This document shows, piece by piece, positions 1 to 12,200 of a stretch of DNA of 64,000 nt; positions within the stretch are counted from its first letter, which is position 1; the number at the start of each line of letters is the position of its first letter. The notes below the pieces were generated by a model. It did not search any database, had not been told where the DNA came from, and saw only the letters and a list, made by a program, of their open reading frames with translations. A program made the position numbers and the translations under genes. The stretch is taken from the NCBI RefSeq assembly GCF_910592395.1, contig NC_088312.1, positions 8,060,001 through 8,124,000 of the forward strand. The letters are read 5' to 3'. This DNA comes from Lineus longissimus. Lineage: Eukaryota > Nemertea > Pilidiophora > Heteronemertea > Lineidae.

Positions 1-1176
1 CAGCCCACAGTAACATGTGCGAGAATGGCAGCCCGGCAGTACTGAGACTAGCAAATCAACGAACGAGTCGAGGAACACGTGACCGGAGACTCCATGGCAA
101 CGAAGCGAGCGGGAAACTATCCGTGTGCGTAAGGCGACCAGCAGCGCCACAAAAATCACTAGCGACAACGGGTAGAAATACAATGCAGACGATAGCAACC
201 ACGTGTGATAGCGCGGCCGCACGCAATCGTTCCTTGGTGCATTTGGTGTGGAAGTGGATCTTTTTGACAGACTTTGATCAATTTTCGCACAACACTATTA
301 CTCTCTCGCCAAATCATGGCAATTCAAATTGAATTCGCAAAATTTTTAGCCAGACATTGTTTTATATTCGCCACTCATGTGCAGCATTCCCAAGTGGCGA
401 AAATGCGAATGGGCGCGCCAACCCTGATTTCAAAAACATATTTGAATTTGACCACTAAATACTGACAAGTAAGGGCCAGGTGACCCCTCTTGAGTCTTAG
501 ACCCACCCGAGGGAACTGTCAGGTCTATGTCTTGCTATCCACAGAACCTCCATGTAACTACCTAGTGAAAAGGACACTGTCGGGAAGAAAGACATAGACC
601 CATCAAGTGATCATAACAAAGGATTCCTGAAAGAGACTGGACTAATTTATGGATCAGCAAAAGGAATAAAATGAACACCAGACTTTCGTTTCACAGTAAA
701 ATTATATTTGAAACAGTGGCAGAGTATATACTGAGAGAGACTCTTAAGTATCTTTCTTTCAAACTATTAAAACACTATTACATGTATCATTAACAATGCT
801 TTCTGGTTTTCCCAGCTTCTTAAGTATAGAAGACACTTGATAAAATAAACTGGTAGGCAATTACTACAAACTGTAATACGTCAACTTTTTGGCTAAGACC
901 TAGAATTTCATTTCTATCCCCTGAAACTCCCCATTTTAAACCATCTGAATACATGTAGATATGAAATATGTACAACATTGTGTGAGAATCTTGATTTCTG
1001 AAACAATATATATTACATGGAGCCTTGGAGGGAAATTCTATAAAATCAGAATATAAAATTGTTTATACACAAAACATATGTACACGTCATGCACTGTGCT
1101 TGGATGGGCAGACTGCTGTGAAGGGTTAGGGACATAGGTACGAACATACTTTTGCATTGGATTGGATGGAAACACT
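1..1176. other. Left-edge non-coding sequence, promoter-like at its start
   Basis: The first 230 bases are rich in CpG and contain two CACGTG E-boxes (near 77 and 201). An RFX X-box-like sequence lies at 88-101, with an intact right half GGCAAC. This could be the promoter of a gene lying off the left edge. From about 480 to 1176 the sequence is AT-rich and I see no exon, RNA or mobile element. The open frame at 15-332 has no recognisable protein character. Confidence 0.35.
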
Positions 1177-1327
1177 GTTGTAGTGTATGGACAAACATAT
1201 ACTGTTGTGGTGGATGGATACATTGTTGTGGTGGATGGACTTACATATACTGTTGTGGTGGATGGATACATTGTTGTGGTGGATGGACTAACATATACTG
1301 TTGTGGTGGATAGATACACTGTTGTGG
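1177..1327. repeat. 48-bp tandem repeat made of alternating 27- and 21-bp subunits
   Basis: Subunits begin at 1177, 1204, 1225, 1252, 1273, 1300 and 1321, each opening with GTTGTGG or a close variant, so three full 48-bp units are present. The length is a multiple of three and both strands stay open. The minus strand reads as a Thr/Ser-rich repeat (TTTVYVSPS then TTTMYPS) like a mucin stalk. The plus strand reads as a Val/Asp repeat. No signal peptide or confident splice sites tie it to a gene. Confidence 0.8.
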
Positions 1328-1344
1328 CAAGATCAACAGTACCA

Positions 1345-2463
1345 CACAAGAAGTTGAGAACATGTAACATTTGTTAGATCTTCAAATAAATGCTTATTGC
1401 TCTGAAGAGGTGGATGGATGGCTAAAAAACAATTTGATATACATTTATCACAATACAATCATTTTCAAAACTCATCGTTGTACAGTGTGCGACAAAGACA
1501 TGATGTCAATTGTGTCCAAGTTTTGATTTCATTTTTACCCTCATGGCATACTTTCTAACTGACAGGTATTCTCAACAAACTTGTGGTCACTTTTACAGAC
1601 TTTTATCAAGAGTTGGGGCACTCCGTACCTCAAATCTTTGGATAAATGGCTGCTGATTGCAAGAATATAAACGAAGACATGTCTTTGTCCTTGCTCATAG
1701 CAATATTTAAACCAAGCCTAAACATTAACAGGTTATACATTAAACTAGTAATAATACAAATAACAGCGTTGATTTTATTTTTGCCAACTCACTTGCTGGA
1801 CGACCCTTAATAACAATACTTAACAAATGAACATGACACATAGACAAAAGTTTGGCAGATACATCGAAGTTTCTATTGGACATCATTGAAGCAATAGTGA
1901 AATACATGTACATGTTATCATGGATCGCTATATTGTATGAATGGAAAAGAATCCCTGTGATACCAAGAGGCATTTCATAAAATAGCAGAGCGAAGTTTAA
2001 GTGAGATATTGGCCTCAAACAGAACAACCTGAAGGGATGCCATAGATCACAGAAATCAGCTGTGTCAAATAATTTTAAAAAGCTACAAGAACTGGTCAAA
2101 CAAATTTTTTATCTCTACAGATAAGAATATCAATTCTTACAGAACTAAGTATTAATTTAATGTCTCATTCACTTCATCATTACTCACCCCACTATTTCCA
2201 CATTACTCCCCAATTAAATTTGATTTCAATTAAAATGTAGAATTGATTGTTTTTCAATCATTATAATCAAAATCATAACAAAAACAGTTACAGTATATGC
2301 ACCAACGGGATTGGACGGAGTGGTGAATAGCGGAGGGAACCTATAAGACTGAAAAAATAAGAGAGTAGCCCTACTTTTCAATTCAGGTAGGTACACCACT
2401 AACTCAGTGTAGACACATTTCTAGGTAATCCCTCAGAAATCTTAAAACCAAATACTGTCGGTT
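1345..2463 (-). other. Probable 3' UTR and downstream flank of ARL13B
   Basis: No exon is recognisable here. A poly(A) signal read on the minus strand (AATAAA at 1774-1779) lies about 690 bp past the ARL13B stop codon, so much of this stretch may be 3' UTR. The minus-strand open frame at 1740-2099 is hydrophobic and low in complexity, and looks like chance. Confidence 0.4.
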
Positions 2464-5400
2464 TCACGTCATGATGTCATCGTTGTCAGCATTTGGTCCA
2501 AACCTCCTCATGTGTATGTCACTACTTACTTCAGGCAAATCTTCAGCAAAACCCCATTTCTCCATACCTGCGGAAGCAGACACTGAAATGGGACAAACAG
2601 CAGATACATGTATTACATGGCGCTGAAGAAAAGTTATTGACAATCCAACAAGACGAATGCTTTCTGTTCCATTTACAGAATAAGACTTGACAAACTTATC
2701 TAGCTCATCCATGAAAATGCACCAACTCCTCATTCTCAATCAGTTATCAAGACCGACTTTCGTGGTTCCAAACATGTTATTTAGATTGCAATAGACATGA
2801 CTGAAGTGTACAGCTATATCGCCAAAACTACTTACCACTTGCCACTCATCCCAAAACCACTTAAATTGTGTAGAATTCAAACACCAACATTAGCAGCTAG
2901 CACGGCAACACGACGGTTGCTCAGTTATGGTACTTACCATGAGAAGGTGGCCCATCAAATGTGCTCTGCGATTGAGTAGTTCTCGGTGAAGGCCTAGGCT
3001 GAATGCCACCCAGCGGCTCAAGTCTATTACTTCTTGGACTAGGAGTTTGCCAGTTTGTTGGTGGCCCAAGGGCAAGGGGCGGAAGTGGTGAGGCTCCATC
3101 AAGGCCTTCATCTTCTTCTACTAATGGGACTGTTTGATTCTTTTTTATCTTCTTCTTCTTCTTTTTCTTCTTCTTTTCTCCAGCTTCAGGTGGCTGTTGA
3201 TCTGCAGATAAAAATTTCAAATTACGATATTAAAATGGAATAAGATGTCAAACACTGTTTTTGTTGTTGTTTTTTTATGTTATAATCATAACAAAAGCGC
3301 TGCAGGACTCCAGCCAACATATCAAGTTTGAATGCATACAGTGTTTCAGACAGTATTGGAAGAAAGAAAAAACAATGCATTACCTATGAATTAGGTATTG
3401 CATTGCTGTTTTAGTCTTTAACAGTTCTGGGTTTTAAAGAATTCTTTCCATCATATTTACTCAGAGAGCCAAATCATCAGGGCTGTCAAGGATATAAGGA
3501 CTACTGGTATAGTGAATAGGAGCATAAACATACCTCCACCATCTAAGGATTGAAGGCGCCTTGGCATAGGCGCCCCTCCAATATCATCATCATCGTCATT
3601 ATCCACATCCAGACTCCGCGAAAGACCAAGTGGCGTCCCCACTGTGACTGGCATCGGCGACCCCGACCTTTGTACTGACTTAGACTTAACCTGAGACAAA
3701 TACGGATTGACCGGAGGATCAGCAGGTTCTACTGAGTGATTTGAATTCTCGTTTAATTGTCTTTGCATAATGATATCACCTTCTTGGCTTCTTGTCAAAG
3801 AATCGATTCTAGAGACCCTGGGACTGACTGTGGCCTCCACCGCATTTTCATCATTTTCTTCAGGTGCTTCTTTCACTTTCTTCTCAGAGTCCTGAAAAAC
3901 AAAATGACATTGTCAGGTCGGGCCAAAATATTAACGGTTATTCTCATAACACCTACTGGTTAAACTTGCAACAAGGCAACACCTCACTTTTTATGTGCGC
4001 AACGATAACTGAACAACGTAACCTTTTAAATTAAAGGAAATGTCACCTTTTTCTCCGAGGGGTTGGTTCGTTCAGTCACATAGTCATTTATTGTTTGGAA
4101 AGGATTTCCAGTATCGATATCCTCTTCATCATCTTTTGGATCAGGTTCACCCCGCAGTCGACGTTCCTCAGCCTCTTTCTTTTCTCTGAAAGTGAAAATA
4201 GGATAAAATGGAATACACCATTATATTTGGCAGCAATCTTGATATTTAGTCTACTGCCAATTGAAAATGAGCTAATCTGCCAACTTAGAATATTTCACGG
4301 TTCAAATTACTGCACCTGAAATCATCCAACCTATATGTTGTGGAAGCAATAGATTATAGGTGGAGTGTTCAGGCTGAAAACAATAGAACTGACAAAACCT
4401 CTTGAGGAAAATGAAGATCTGAAAGATAAAGGCTCGTACTATACCTGGCAAGAGATGAAGGGGCACTTTAAATGAAAGAGACATAAAATCTTCAGCAGCA
4501 AAAGCTGTGTCAAAATTCCTACCTGTCTTCTCTTATTTTTCGAACCCTTTCGGCCCGTTCCTTTCTCTGCTGAGCCTCAATGGCCTGCTGCTTTTCAACA
4601 TCGGCAGAGATTCTTGCATGAAGATCATCATAATCGGCATCAATTCTGTCAAGGAGCCATTGGAAGCCCATTTTGATACCCCGATCCAACTTTTTCCCCT
4701 GACCAAGCGTCGCACTGCACATTTCCTGAAATCAAAGTGAGATTGATATTTAAGTTGAAAGTTACTTAACAAATATCTTATAAAATCACCAGTACAAAAG
4801 TTAAACTTCCAAGACTGGAACCCATCAGCAAATAAACCTACCGGGCGTTTGTGTTTCAATGCAACGAGACAGAAAATTGAGAGGAATGAGCCATACTTAC
4901 CACTCTACAAGGGCATTTGTGTACATTGACTATCTCCTCCAGACCCAGACTATCACAGATATCTAACTCATCTAGAGCACCCTCACAATCTTGTTTATTA
5001 GCTAAACTGAAAACAAAATAAATAATGTTCAGTATTTGAACAGGTTTTTTTCATTTCTTGTAAAATCTTGTTCTTTGATTAGCACTTGCACTAAAATACC
5101 TCTAAAATACTTCTTTATGGTCGAATTTTGAAAAATCAAAGATCTACAGAGAGTTGCGACAGTTATCCTTCCTTTCCAGCAAGATTTAGCATTCATTTGG
5201 AGGAAAAACTCTAAAATCGGGAAATTTTACATCCTTGTTTTATATTTCTTTAAAATAGCCTTCAAGCTACTTACATGAGAATCGGTTTCCTTTCAACCTT
5301 ATCATTCTCTAGTAACTCTGACAAGACTTCTTTCGTTTCGATTATTCGGTCGGGTTGACTTGAATCAATGACGTAAATTATGCCATAAATTTCTGTATAG

Positions 5401-6213
5401 TAATTCTTCCAAATTGGACGGATGTTTTTGCCACCACCAAGATCGTAAAGCGTGATGTCATAACGGTCAAATTTGAAATCATTGTTTTGGAAACCAACGG
5501 TCGGTGCAACATCATCTATTGTGTCTGTAAGTGAATGAAGATATTGCTTTAACACAAACTACGGTGGACTGAAACAAACATTTTTCAGAATGTACTCCAA
5601 CCAGCTTTTAAAAACTTTCTGCATGAATTTGTGAATAGGAGAATACAGAAGCTTTCCACTGAATGATGTTTGGGAAGTTCTGAGAATCTCCCATGTTGAA
5701 CAAGATGTCTTTATTGAAAATTACTTTGTCCTTGAAACTTGAAGTGCTTCTTGGTGGAACTTCAAATCAATTTGCTAAGAGCAACAGCCAGGGGCAGGAA
5801 GAAAATGATTGAAAATGAAGATATTAGCGGAACTTACCTCCTTGTAATCCACGAGTAGTAACAGTCTTCCCAGCATTATCAATACCAAATATACCCAGGG
5901 TCAGTTGCCTGAAAGTTAGATTGGAATACGAAATAATTTGGTTTCTTCATTTGTTTACTTATGTAATGGGAGTTTATTCATGTAACTATTGTAAGGGAAT
6001 TATCATTATCAACACTGGCTTCAATCAAAATTATACCTAGTGATTACCGGTTTTACCTGAAGTTGAGAGATCCTTTTGTGGAACATGGCAGCGACTATTA
6101 TTGCAAGTGGCTGCAATTTAAATTGCTCGATTGCATGAGGTTTTGTATTCTTACCTTCCAGGTTTGGAACGCCTCTTCAACCACGACATACAATTCCCCA
6201 TCATCCCGAACAT
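2464..6213 (-). CDS. ARL13B: ADP-ribosylation factor-like protein 13B, ciliary small GTPase (9 exons)
   Basis: Arf-family GTPase of the ciliary membrane; in other animals it acts as exchange factor for ARL3 and supports ciliary lipid composition and Hedgehog signalling. Coding exons, in order, are 6155-6213, 5838-5908, 5275-5524, 4901-5006, 4523-4725, 4047-4185, 3534-3891, 2938-3201 and 2464-2567. All have GT-AG borders and sum to 517 codons plus stop. The start at 6213 gives MFGMMGNC, matching the family N-terminus. Residues 28-35 are the P-loop GIDNAGKT, DLGGG follows at 71-75, and NKQD is the guanine-specificity motif. Gly75 replaces the usual catalytic Gln, as in ARL13B orthologues, and Arg79 is kept. 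A long coiled, Arg/Glu-rich segment and an NPFQ motif follow. The acidic, Pro-rich C-terminus includes a poly-Lys run. A single Cys8 sits where the human protein has two palmitoylated cysteines. It is longer than the human protein (428 aa), mostly in the tail. Confidence 0.95.
3373..3405. repeat. Short hairpin in an ARL13B intron
   Basis: Two 14-base arms (3373-3386 and 3392-3405) pair with one mismatch around a five-base loop. It lies in the intron between ARL13B exons 7 and 8. No function is implied. Confidence 0.6.
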
Positions 6214-8980
6214 TTAGCTTTTCCTCCAGACAAAGAGGTTAAAGCAATCACTCTAACAAAGCCAGATAATGTTTTATTGAGGTTGACAGTCTTGAATATT
6301 ATTACTAAACGGTATAGTATGTGGTCATAGCCAAATGCTTTGAACTTATCTCTGCAAAAAGAAAATATTTCAATCAAAGTCAAGTTGACATGTCTGGTTA
6401 TCTCTGCAATTTGCAAGAAATCGTTGCTTTGCAGAAATCTGGATGACACATGAGGCAGACATCCCGTAAGGCGTAAGACGTACATCTTCGCTGAATTTGG
6501 CACATAGATGAGTAATCAGAAAGTGTAAGAACGACATATGAAAATGCGTTGGTCCAAAGTGCCCCACCAGCAAGCGTGACTGTGACGCTACGCCCACTCA
6601 AAGATCCTTGTCCAAACATCACCACATACACTGACAGACACTTTCACTTTCAAGTGTCATGTGCATCATCATGCATTGCCATCAACAAGTCTGTACTACA
6701 TGCATCATGTACATTTTGTACACACGAATCTACCACCACGCCCTGATCACCCCCAAAATAAGACTTTCTATCGGTTTTGAGAAATTGTTTTTGTGTCAAA
6801 CGTGTCCTACATGTCCATTTCTATGAAGAAGACAAAAGATAATGCTGTTGCCGCAAAAGAATATCGACAAATTACCCGAAAAATGAAGGCTTATTCCTGT
6901 GTTTTGTTTCCCATGGAGGCTGCCATTTTGGTTGCTGTTTAGTGCGTGACGTTTTGCCACGTGACCCTACCTACCTGGTAACGGCGGGCTTTTTAAATAC
7001 CCATACACGTGACACAGGCACAACCCTGGGCACAACCCCAGGGGCACAACCAGCCACCCTGCAGCACAACTGGCTATGCTGGCTTAGCATACATGATATC
7101 ATGCCTGCTGCTGGATTGTGGTTAATCAGATTTTCGATCCTAATCAGTTCTACATCGACTGTAGGCGTATAGTTCATTTGTTTACCCGTTTTACCATTTA
7201 CTGTAAGGTCGGCCAGGAACCGTCACAACTTGATGCGAAATGATCGTGGCCGGGGATCCGGGGATGGAATGAGCTACGACTGAGCCCTGTTATGAGTCGG
7301 TCCTTGTGGCGACTGGTTGCGCATCGCGGTCGCCGTTCTCTCCGGCGAGACCCAAGCTGGACTGAGACTGAGAGGACTCGTGACGGCTCAGTACTAGTGT
7401 TGTTTGATACTGCAACGGATGTATAGCACACACCAGTGATGAAGCAGTTTGTGCAGACCAAAGCTGATGTATACGAGACTGAAAATCCCCGCCCTCTCAA
7501 GAAAATGAGTTGGGGCCGACCGTCCCTGTGTGGAGATCTATAGGCCTAGGCTCCCGATGCAGCATTCACCATCTTCCTCTTCGGACAAGGCAAATACCAC
7601 TGCATCCGGAGTGCATGTATGTACTACAGATTAAGATACGGTTTTATAGACACTCATGAACTCGGCGCGATTAAAAGCGTATCATTGTTCCCCGATACTT
7701 GGATGGAATTGCGTACTGCCGTTCCATGGCATTTCTGTCCTCAATCAGAAACTCAATCGCGGTATATGAAATTCCCATCCCAATAAGTTTCAAAGGATGA
7801 CCACCCTATAACATCTGCTCATGCGTATCCCCCATCTTTCATCAAGCCCCGACGTTAACGTTGAACCGCACACCTCAATGGTAGTAACTTTCGGCTGGCC
7901 TCATCATTAAAGCTGAACCACCTCGTTTGGTGACCATGCAGCGTTCGGTCGGGTGATAATCCTTCAAATGCCCCGGTTGCAACGGTCGTGGTCACTGGTA
8001 TTTCTATTAAGGGCATGCACCCCTTCCCCCGCCCTCCTAAGATAGCTGATATCTACATTAATACCCCCAAACCATGATTATGCGAAAGACAAGATTTAGA
8101 TCCCGCGTTTATATTTGTATCCATTACCGAACTGACGACGCGTATGGACAGCTGTCTATGGATCGTATTTTATCGATTATCTCATGACCCACATCATCTA
8201 TGCAAATGGCGGTTCTTGCCTGCAGAATAACTGCATATAGCATTCGAAATGTGTTGTACATCTAATCAAAGGATTTGGATTAGGTATTTTTGAAGTGAGT
8301 TTTGGTGTAGGTGCTACTTCGATCTGCTCAGATCCCTGCTCAGATACATTATACTGGTCTGAGTTGGTTTTTGGACCTCCAGTCCAAATACGTCTGTGTT
8401 TATATCATTTAGCTGTTAGCTGTTCGAACATAGCCTATCCACTGCATGGCCCCGAGTCAGTCCCGACTTAACGTCTAGATGACTCCGCTGCAAGTGAACC
8501 ATGTTCTTTTCTCTCTCCAGTCCCGTGCAATGGTCCATTTCTATCCTCCAAGTCGGGCAGGTTGGTCATTTCGTGCATTAAAGCTGAACTGTCTCCAGAA
8601 AACCCTACTCGACCAATATTGACAGTAACAAATTAGTTGATCGATCATCGTCATTTGACTGAAATTGTTTTGTTGAAGGGTTTGCGCCGTGCTCAACGAG
8701 CAATGAATGGATCATGATAATTGTCATATCATTGTTAACTTACTTACGTGTCTTCATCATGTCCAGCTCCTTTTCAGCCAACTGTAGTGATAGATCGATG
8801 TCATTTATCATCATAAACAAGGGTCTTAGGGGTGGTCATGCAAGACTTATCAGCATCCAGTGAAACCATTTATCCAATAGTCCGATCCAAGAGCTTATCA
8901 TCATTCGAACAACTAGAAGTACAGAACACGAAAGTCGATCAATTGAATCAAGAGTCAATATAAGACTAGTCTTTGTTTTA
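6214..8980. other. Intergenic region upstream of ARL13B and SLC22
   Basis: This holds the upstream sequence of ARL13B (minus) and of the SLC22 gene (plus). Around 6905-6966 there is a YY1-like sequence on the minus strand (AAAATGGCAGCC) and a CACGTGACC E-box, which could belong to a promoter or 5' UTR of ARL13B about 0.7 kb above its ATG. I find no exon that extends either gene and no RNA gene. The open frames at 6201-7500 overlap in several frames and look like chance. Confidence 0.4.
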
Positions 8981-8981
8981 A

Positions 8982-9199
8982 TTCTTGTGACACAGGTATT
9001 TGTCTTCGGGAATGGTTGTTCATCTGTCATGGGAGGTTCCCGGTCGGGGTCGAACTGTTCCTCCCGCGTAGTTGTTGTGTAAAGTTTGAGATAACACAAC
9101 AACTACGAGGAGGAACAGTTCCACCCTGACCGGGACACTCCCATGACAGAGGAACAACCATCCCCGAAGACAATCACAAGTACCTGTGTCACAATTCTT
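8982..9199. repeat. Large imperfect inverted repeat, arms about 100 bp
   Basis: The left arm (about 8982-9080) is the reverse complement of the right arm (about 9094-9199), with roughly 85-90% match by eye and one gap of about 8 bases. The loop is about 13 bases. Paired blocks include GTGACACAGGTA, TGTCTTCGGG, CTGTCATGGGAG, AACTGTTCCTCC and TAGTTGTTGTGT. The right arm ends 11 bases before the SLC22 start codon. No target-site duplication is obvious, so it may be an inverted duplication or a foldback element. Confidence 0.85.
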
Positions 9200-9209
9200 G
9201 ATTGTAGTC

Positions 9210-12200
9210 ATGGTATCAAAAGGTCACAATGGAACACAAGGTCAGAAAGATATTATCGCCATCAGGAATCACATCAACGAACAAGACGGAGAGAACGGAG
9301 GACCAACTTTTGAGAATCATGTCTTAGATGCCGTGGGACACTTTGGATCATATCAAAGATGGGTTTTTGCAGTTTTGACCATGACCGACATCCCATCCGG
9401 AATGTGTATGTTGTATTTCATCTTTTCAAACGCCAACCCTGGCACCCGGTGCAGCCTCTTCGAGGGGAATAAGACCTATGAGAACAACTTTACGATAGGA
9501 GGCGACATTGCTTGTGTGGTGAATGGTTCCAAGTGTGTTCAGTTCGAGTATAAGAGTGACTACAGTTCCATTGTAACCGAGGTGAGTGTGGTCCTTCTCA
9601 ATCAACTAACACTACTGGCCTTGGGCAAGTCACTTAATCCATTTTACACAACGTATCAAACAAGTTTAGGTCTAGTTCGTGCGCATTGGAATATCTTTCA
9701 CGCGTATTTATTCATGGTAGCACTAAATGTATCAAGTCTCTCCCCCCCCCCAAAAAAAAACATTTTGTTTATTTGACACTTGGACCATCAGGCGGAGGAC
9801 TGCGTTTGATACACTCTTGAAAGCATTCAAATTGCTAGCTGAAGCATCAATTTTGTTTTCTGTCGTCTAAGCATCATCTCAACTAGTCCGCCGAGGCTGA
9901 CCATATGAACTGACGTAGGGCGGGCCAAGCCAGTCTATCTCAACTTCCCCCTTTTGATTTTCAGTGGGACCTTGTATGCGGCCGTGACTATATTCCAGAT
10001 TTAACCATAACCATACAGTTCATTGGTCTCATCATTGGTGCTACCACAACCGGCCAGCTGGCAGATTCATACGGCAGGAAGAAACTGTGCCTTTTCTCGT
10101 TGATGTTCATGATGCTGTCGCAAACCCTGGTGGGATTTTCTGGAACGTGGGAGATTTTTGCGGCGACAAGGTTCTTTGTCGGTGTATTCGCTGGTAAGTC
10201 TGTTGGAACTTACGTTGTGACAATGCGAGTGTCCGTTACCTCAAACCGGTCCAGTTGCTGTTCAGCAATAACATCTCAAAGGCGCGCCCATCACTCCGCA
10301 AGGTATTCCCTACTCATTCAAAAGTATCCCGCTGTGGGTGTTGTATCGTCAGTGTTCCATTAAAGGTATACGCGGCGAGCAAATCCGTATGCTAAAACGC
10401 CATGAAATGCTGTCGTCAGATTATCGCTCCTGTTGTACTAACCACTCCCGAAGCAATCTTGCAAGTCTCCAGAACACCGACTCAAGTCATCAATTTTTCT
10501 TTTGCAGCTGGAGCCATTAGTTTATCTGTTCTGTTACCCATGGAGATTATTGGGCCGAAATGGCGGCCGTTCTGCGCTGCTCTTGGTATCTACAGTGTTG
10601 GTCACGCCATCATGTGTCTGCTGGCATATCTTACAACTGACTGGAGGAGATTAGCGCTGGCTACTGGCATTCTCAGTTCACCTCTTATATTTGCAGTTGC
10701 ATTGTAAGTATGCATTTAGTATGAAGAACATTATCCCACCTCTCAGGGAAAACCCCTGTTACTTCTCGTCAGTCGTATAGAAGTATATGCTACAACAATA
10801 TGGGCCGTATAGAGCCAAAGACATAACAACTTTGTCTTGCCAACATGGATAATGTGGAATAAGGTGCACTACCAATCCTGTCTCTGTTCAATGTCAATGT
10901 CTCTGTTTTTAGTTTCGTACCAGAGAGCCCGAGGTGGTTGATACAGAAATCACGATTTGACGAAGCAGAAGCAATCATAGTGAAAATGGCTACTTTTAAC
11001 AAGAAGCGACCCCCTGATATGGCCGGACTGAAGGAGGTGTGCACTCTCGAGGGAGAAGACAAGGAGAAGGCCAGCAGATATACCTATCTGGATCTTTTCA
11101 CGACAAAGAAATTTGCTGTTCGGACATTGGTGATTTTGTTCATTTGGTAGGCAACCTTTCAACTATTGGTGATAACTGTTTCCTCTCATAATAAATCTGG
11201 ATAGTTGCGCTAAAATGTATACGTACATATGACATCTTTTTCAAAAAAACAGATAGGCCGTGAGGTATACGATTATGTACCATTGTCAAAATTCAAAGTG
11301 CGTTCCTGCACCGATTAGCAAGACCTTACTCTTTTCGTTCTTTTATACATTGTACATCTTTATCATTTCAGCTTTTCGGCGTCAGAGATCTATTACGGCA
11401 TAATAGTTCAGATTAGCTCATTTACAGGGGACATTTACCTCAATGCGTTGATATCGGCGTTGATCACACTGCCTGCTGGTTGGGCAGTCATACCTGTTGC
11501 ATCGTGGTAAGAAGAGCAAAGGAAGAAGTATTTATCCTCTGTCACCATGTTCCGGTATTCTGCGTTTTGAGAACCATTTTCAAAACTCGTTGGAGTGTTA
11601 CGCATTCATAGAAATATATGGGAGTCCTAGCCCACGGGTTTATAATTTTCTTGCGACCCTGGGATCTTGCATTGTCCAACTATGATCATCATTAACTACT
11701 GGTTAGAGGGAGGGGCAAAGTCGGCCGGGAAAAGTCAGTCTAATCCATGAAAAACGCGGATCGAATGATACTGTGAAGACGATTGTGAAGACATTAGTCA
11801 AGACGTTGGCGTCAGGTTATCCCATGCTGCGCTTGAACGCCGCATGCAGCATCGCTCCAGTACTGAAAACCATGTCGAAATATCATCTGTTTTGCAGGTT
11901 TGGTAGAAAGAAATCGTTCCTTTTATTCAACGTGATTGGTGGGACCTGCATGTTCCTGATCATCATTCTTAACCGTGTGGGCTATATCAAGAAGAACCCT
12001 CGTCTTCTGACAGGCTTGGCTCTGGGCGGCAAATCTGCTATAGTGGGCATGTGGACTATTGCCAGCTTGTCTGCTCTTGAGCTGTTCCCTACTTTAATGA
12101 GGTAAGGCAATAACAACGATAGAAGGATAGAGCCCCAAGTCTGAGTGCTCTTAAATAAAACACTTGCGGCTATATCCTCTTTACCTGAGACAAAAAGGAA

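Noticed and set aside
15-332. 105-residue plus-strand frame at the left edge
   Set aside because: Composition follows the CpG-rich DNA, there is no domain or splice support, and a second frame overlaps it.
1740-2099. 119-residue minus-strand frame
   Set aside because: Low-complexity hydrophobic sequence in the likely ARL13B 3' UTR; no family resemblance.
6201-6503. 100-residue minus-strand frame covering the ARL13B start
   Set aside because: The real ARL13B start uses a different frame (MFGMMGNC from 6213) that matches the family and splices correctly.
7198-7500. 100-residue minus-strand frame in the intergenic region
   Set aside because: Arg/Ser-rich chance frame with no splice or domain support.
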